Assembly: GCA_002469305.1 (NCBI GenBank)
Contig: DKEY01000047.1
Coordinates: 1 to 6,332 of the forward strand
Direction: 5' to 3'
DNA length: 6,332 nt
Origin: Sulfurospirillum sp. UBA6810
GTDB taxonomy: Bacteria > Campylobacterota > Campylobacteria > Campylobacterales > Sulfurospirillaceae
Shown: positions 5,396 through 6,332 of the stretch, one piece after another
Layout: each line of letters begins with the position of its first letter
Numbering within the stretch: position 1 is the stretch's first letter
Notes under the pieces: model-generated
Told to the model about the DNA's origin: nothing
The model's database searches: none
What the model saw: the letters and a program-made list of their open reading frames with translations, nothing else
Made by a program: the position numbers and the translations under genes

Positions 5396-5929
5396 GTGAA
5401 AGAAAATAAATTCCTGGTATATAGTGCACTTCTAGCTTTTTTAATCGCCATAGGCTACTTTGTCTATGTGGTTAATGCATCTAAAGCACTATCATATTTA
5501 TCTAGTGACCCAAAAGCTTGTATAAATTGTCACGTAATGAACACTCAATACGCGACATGGCAACATAGTTCTCACGGGCAGCGAGCAACTTGTGTTGAGT
5601 GTCACTTACCAACAGGCAGTGCTGTAGATAAATATATTGCTAAGGCAAGAGATGGATGGAACCACTCTGTTGCTTTTACACTAAATACCTACAAAAACAC
5701 CATTAAGATTAGTGACGATGGGGCAAAAAGAGTACAAGAAAACTGTATATCTTGCCACGCAAGCGTTACTTCAACACTCGTTTCAAATAGTGATAAATAT
5801 CACCAATTTAATGATCCAAGTGTTGCAACGGGCAGAAAATGTTGGGAATGTCACAAGGGCGTACCACATGGCAAGGTTAGAGGGTTATCAACTGTACCAA
5901 ATAACTTGGGCGTAAAAGAAGTTAAATAA
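5396..5929 (+). CDS. nrfH: NrfH, tetraheme c-type quinol dehydrogenase of nitrite reductase
   Basis: NrfH is the membrane-anchored NapC/NirT-family cytochrome that oxidises menaquinol and passes electrons to NrfA on the periplasmic side. Numbering from GTG as residue 1, the uncleaved N-terminal anchor spans about residues 7-27 (VYSALLAFLIAIGYFVYVV). There are four CxxCH heme sites: CINCH (42-46), CVECH (66-70), CISCH (117-121) and CWECH (149-153). Met48 completes the CxxCHxM signature of NrfH heme 1, which distinguishes it from NapC. The segments ASKALSYLSSDPKACINCHVM, KARDGWNHSVAFTL and ECHKGVPHGKVR follow the Wolinella protein closely. The length of 177 residues is standard. The gene is followed 15 bp later by nrfA, with which it forms the usual operon and stable complex. 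An ATG nine codons upstream is the alternative start but is less well supported. Expression is probably driven by the FNR/CRP-type promoter upstream. Confidence 0.96.
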   Translation: MKENKFLVYSALLAFLIAIGYFVYVVNASKALSYLSSDPKACINCHVMNTQYATWQHSSHGQRATCVECHLPTGSAVDKYIAKARDGWNHSVAFTLNTYKNTIKISDDGAKRVQENCISCHASVTSTLVSNSDKYHQFNDPSVATGRKCWECHKGVPHGKVRGLSTVPNNLGVKEVK

Positions 5930-5944
5930 AAGGGAGAGAAAATA

Positions 5945-6332
5945 ATGAAATTTAAGTTATTGCTTGCAGGGTCTATAACTGCAATTGCTGCAATGGCATT
6001 ACTTGCTAGTAGCATCAATGAGAGAGAAGCTGAGCGTGTTGCACTAAATGCAACTCCGATAGTAGCAGAAAAAGTACAAAATAAGAGTGAGGAGTGGGCA
6101 AAATATTATCCTCGCCAATACAGTGCTTGGAAAAAGACAAAAGAGAGTGATGTTATCTCTGATATGATAGCAAAAAAACCTCAACTAGCTGTTCTTTGGG
6201 CAGGTTATGGTTTTGCTAAAGATTACAATGCACCACGTGGTCACTACTACGCAGTACAAGACAATGTAAATACACTTAGAACTGGTGCTCCAACTGATGC
6301 TAAAACTGGTCCTATGCCAACAGCTTGTTGGA
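5945..6332 (+). CDS. nrfA: NrfA, ammonia-forming cytochrome c nitrite reductase (5' part, cut by window end)
   Basis: NrfA catalyses the six-electron reduction of nitrite to ammonium in the periplasm, taking electrons from NrfH; it can also reduce nitric oxide and hydroxylamine. About 129 codons are present of a family usually near 500 residues. The protein opens with a Sec signal peptide (MKFKLLLAGSITAIAAMALLA, about residues 1-21), then SINEREAERVAL. The blocks EEWAKYYPRQYSAWKKTKESD, LWAGYGFAKDYNAPRGHYYA and DNVNTLRTGAP are typical of Campylobacterota NrfA. The window ends at PTACW, which should be the first two residues of the catalytic CWxCK heme 1 motif; the Lys ligand and the CxxCH hemes lie beyond the edge. 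The Shine-Dalgarno is AGGGAG at 5931-5936, eight bases before the ATG. The reading frame is open to the edge with no damage visible. Confidence 0.96.
   Translation, partial: MKFKLLLAGSITAIAAMALLASSINEREAERVALNATPIVAEKVQNKSEEWAKYYPRQYSAWKKTKESDVISDMIAKKPQLAVLWAGYGFAKDYNAPRGHYYAVQDNVNTLRTGAPTDAKTGPMPTACW

Noticed and set aside
5712..5915. 67-codon plus-strand open frame inside nrfH
   Set aside because: It is out of frame with nrfH, which has all four heme motifs intact across this region.
1..6332. tRNA, rRNA, CRISPR arrays, insertion sequences
   Set aside because: I saw no spaced direct repeats, transposase, IS-like terminal repeats, or tRNA-like clover pattern on either strand.

Overview
The window looks like part of a nitrate/nitrite respiration locus from a free-living member of the Campylobacterota (the former Epsilonproteobacteria, in the broad company of Wolinella, Sulfurospirillum, Sulfurimonas and Arcobacter). 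The evidence is the long epsilon-type NapA (939 residues), an NrfH that follows the Wolinella protein almost residue for residue, an nrfHA gene pair, and AT-rich DNA. I cannot name the genus from sequence alone.

Layout from left to right. Bases 1-126 lie downstream of napA and hold no gene I can assign. They contain two copies of the palindrome TTACATGTAA, one of them the core of a 24-bp perfect palindrome just after the napA stop. Bases 127-2946 (minus) are napA, the Tat-exported catalytic subunit of periplasmic nitrate reductase. Its short upstream gap (2947-3065) holds a strong Shine-Dalgarno, an extended -10, an FNR/CRP-type box, and the terminator of the next operon. Bases 3066-5101 (minus) are a two-gene operon. 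A Crp/Fnr-family regulator (GTG start at 5101) is followed after 14 bp by a membrane protein that carries two NarX/PilJ-type P-box motifs but no recognisable output domain. Bases 5102-5395 are a divergent regulatory region. Bases 5396-5929 (plus) are nrfH, the tetraheme quinol dehydrogenase. From 5945 to the window edge is the 5' part of nrfA, cytochrome c nitrite reductase, cut inside its catalytic heme motif.

Together the enzymes would reduce nitrate to nitrite (NapA) and nitrite to ammonium (NrfHA) in the periplasm. The sensor/regulator pair lies between them. The promoters of napA and nrfH carry nearly the same box (TTGAC-N4-RTCAT), centred about 41.5-42.5 bp upstream of the inferred transcription starts. 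This is the geometry of a class II FNR/CRP-activated promoter. The regulator in the middle has the E-x-x-S-R recognition-helix residues of FNR but not FNR's iron-sulfur cysteines, so it is the natural candidate to bind these boxes. The P-box protein is a candidate nitrate/nitrite sensor whose output route is unknown. That module is the least explained part of the window.
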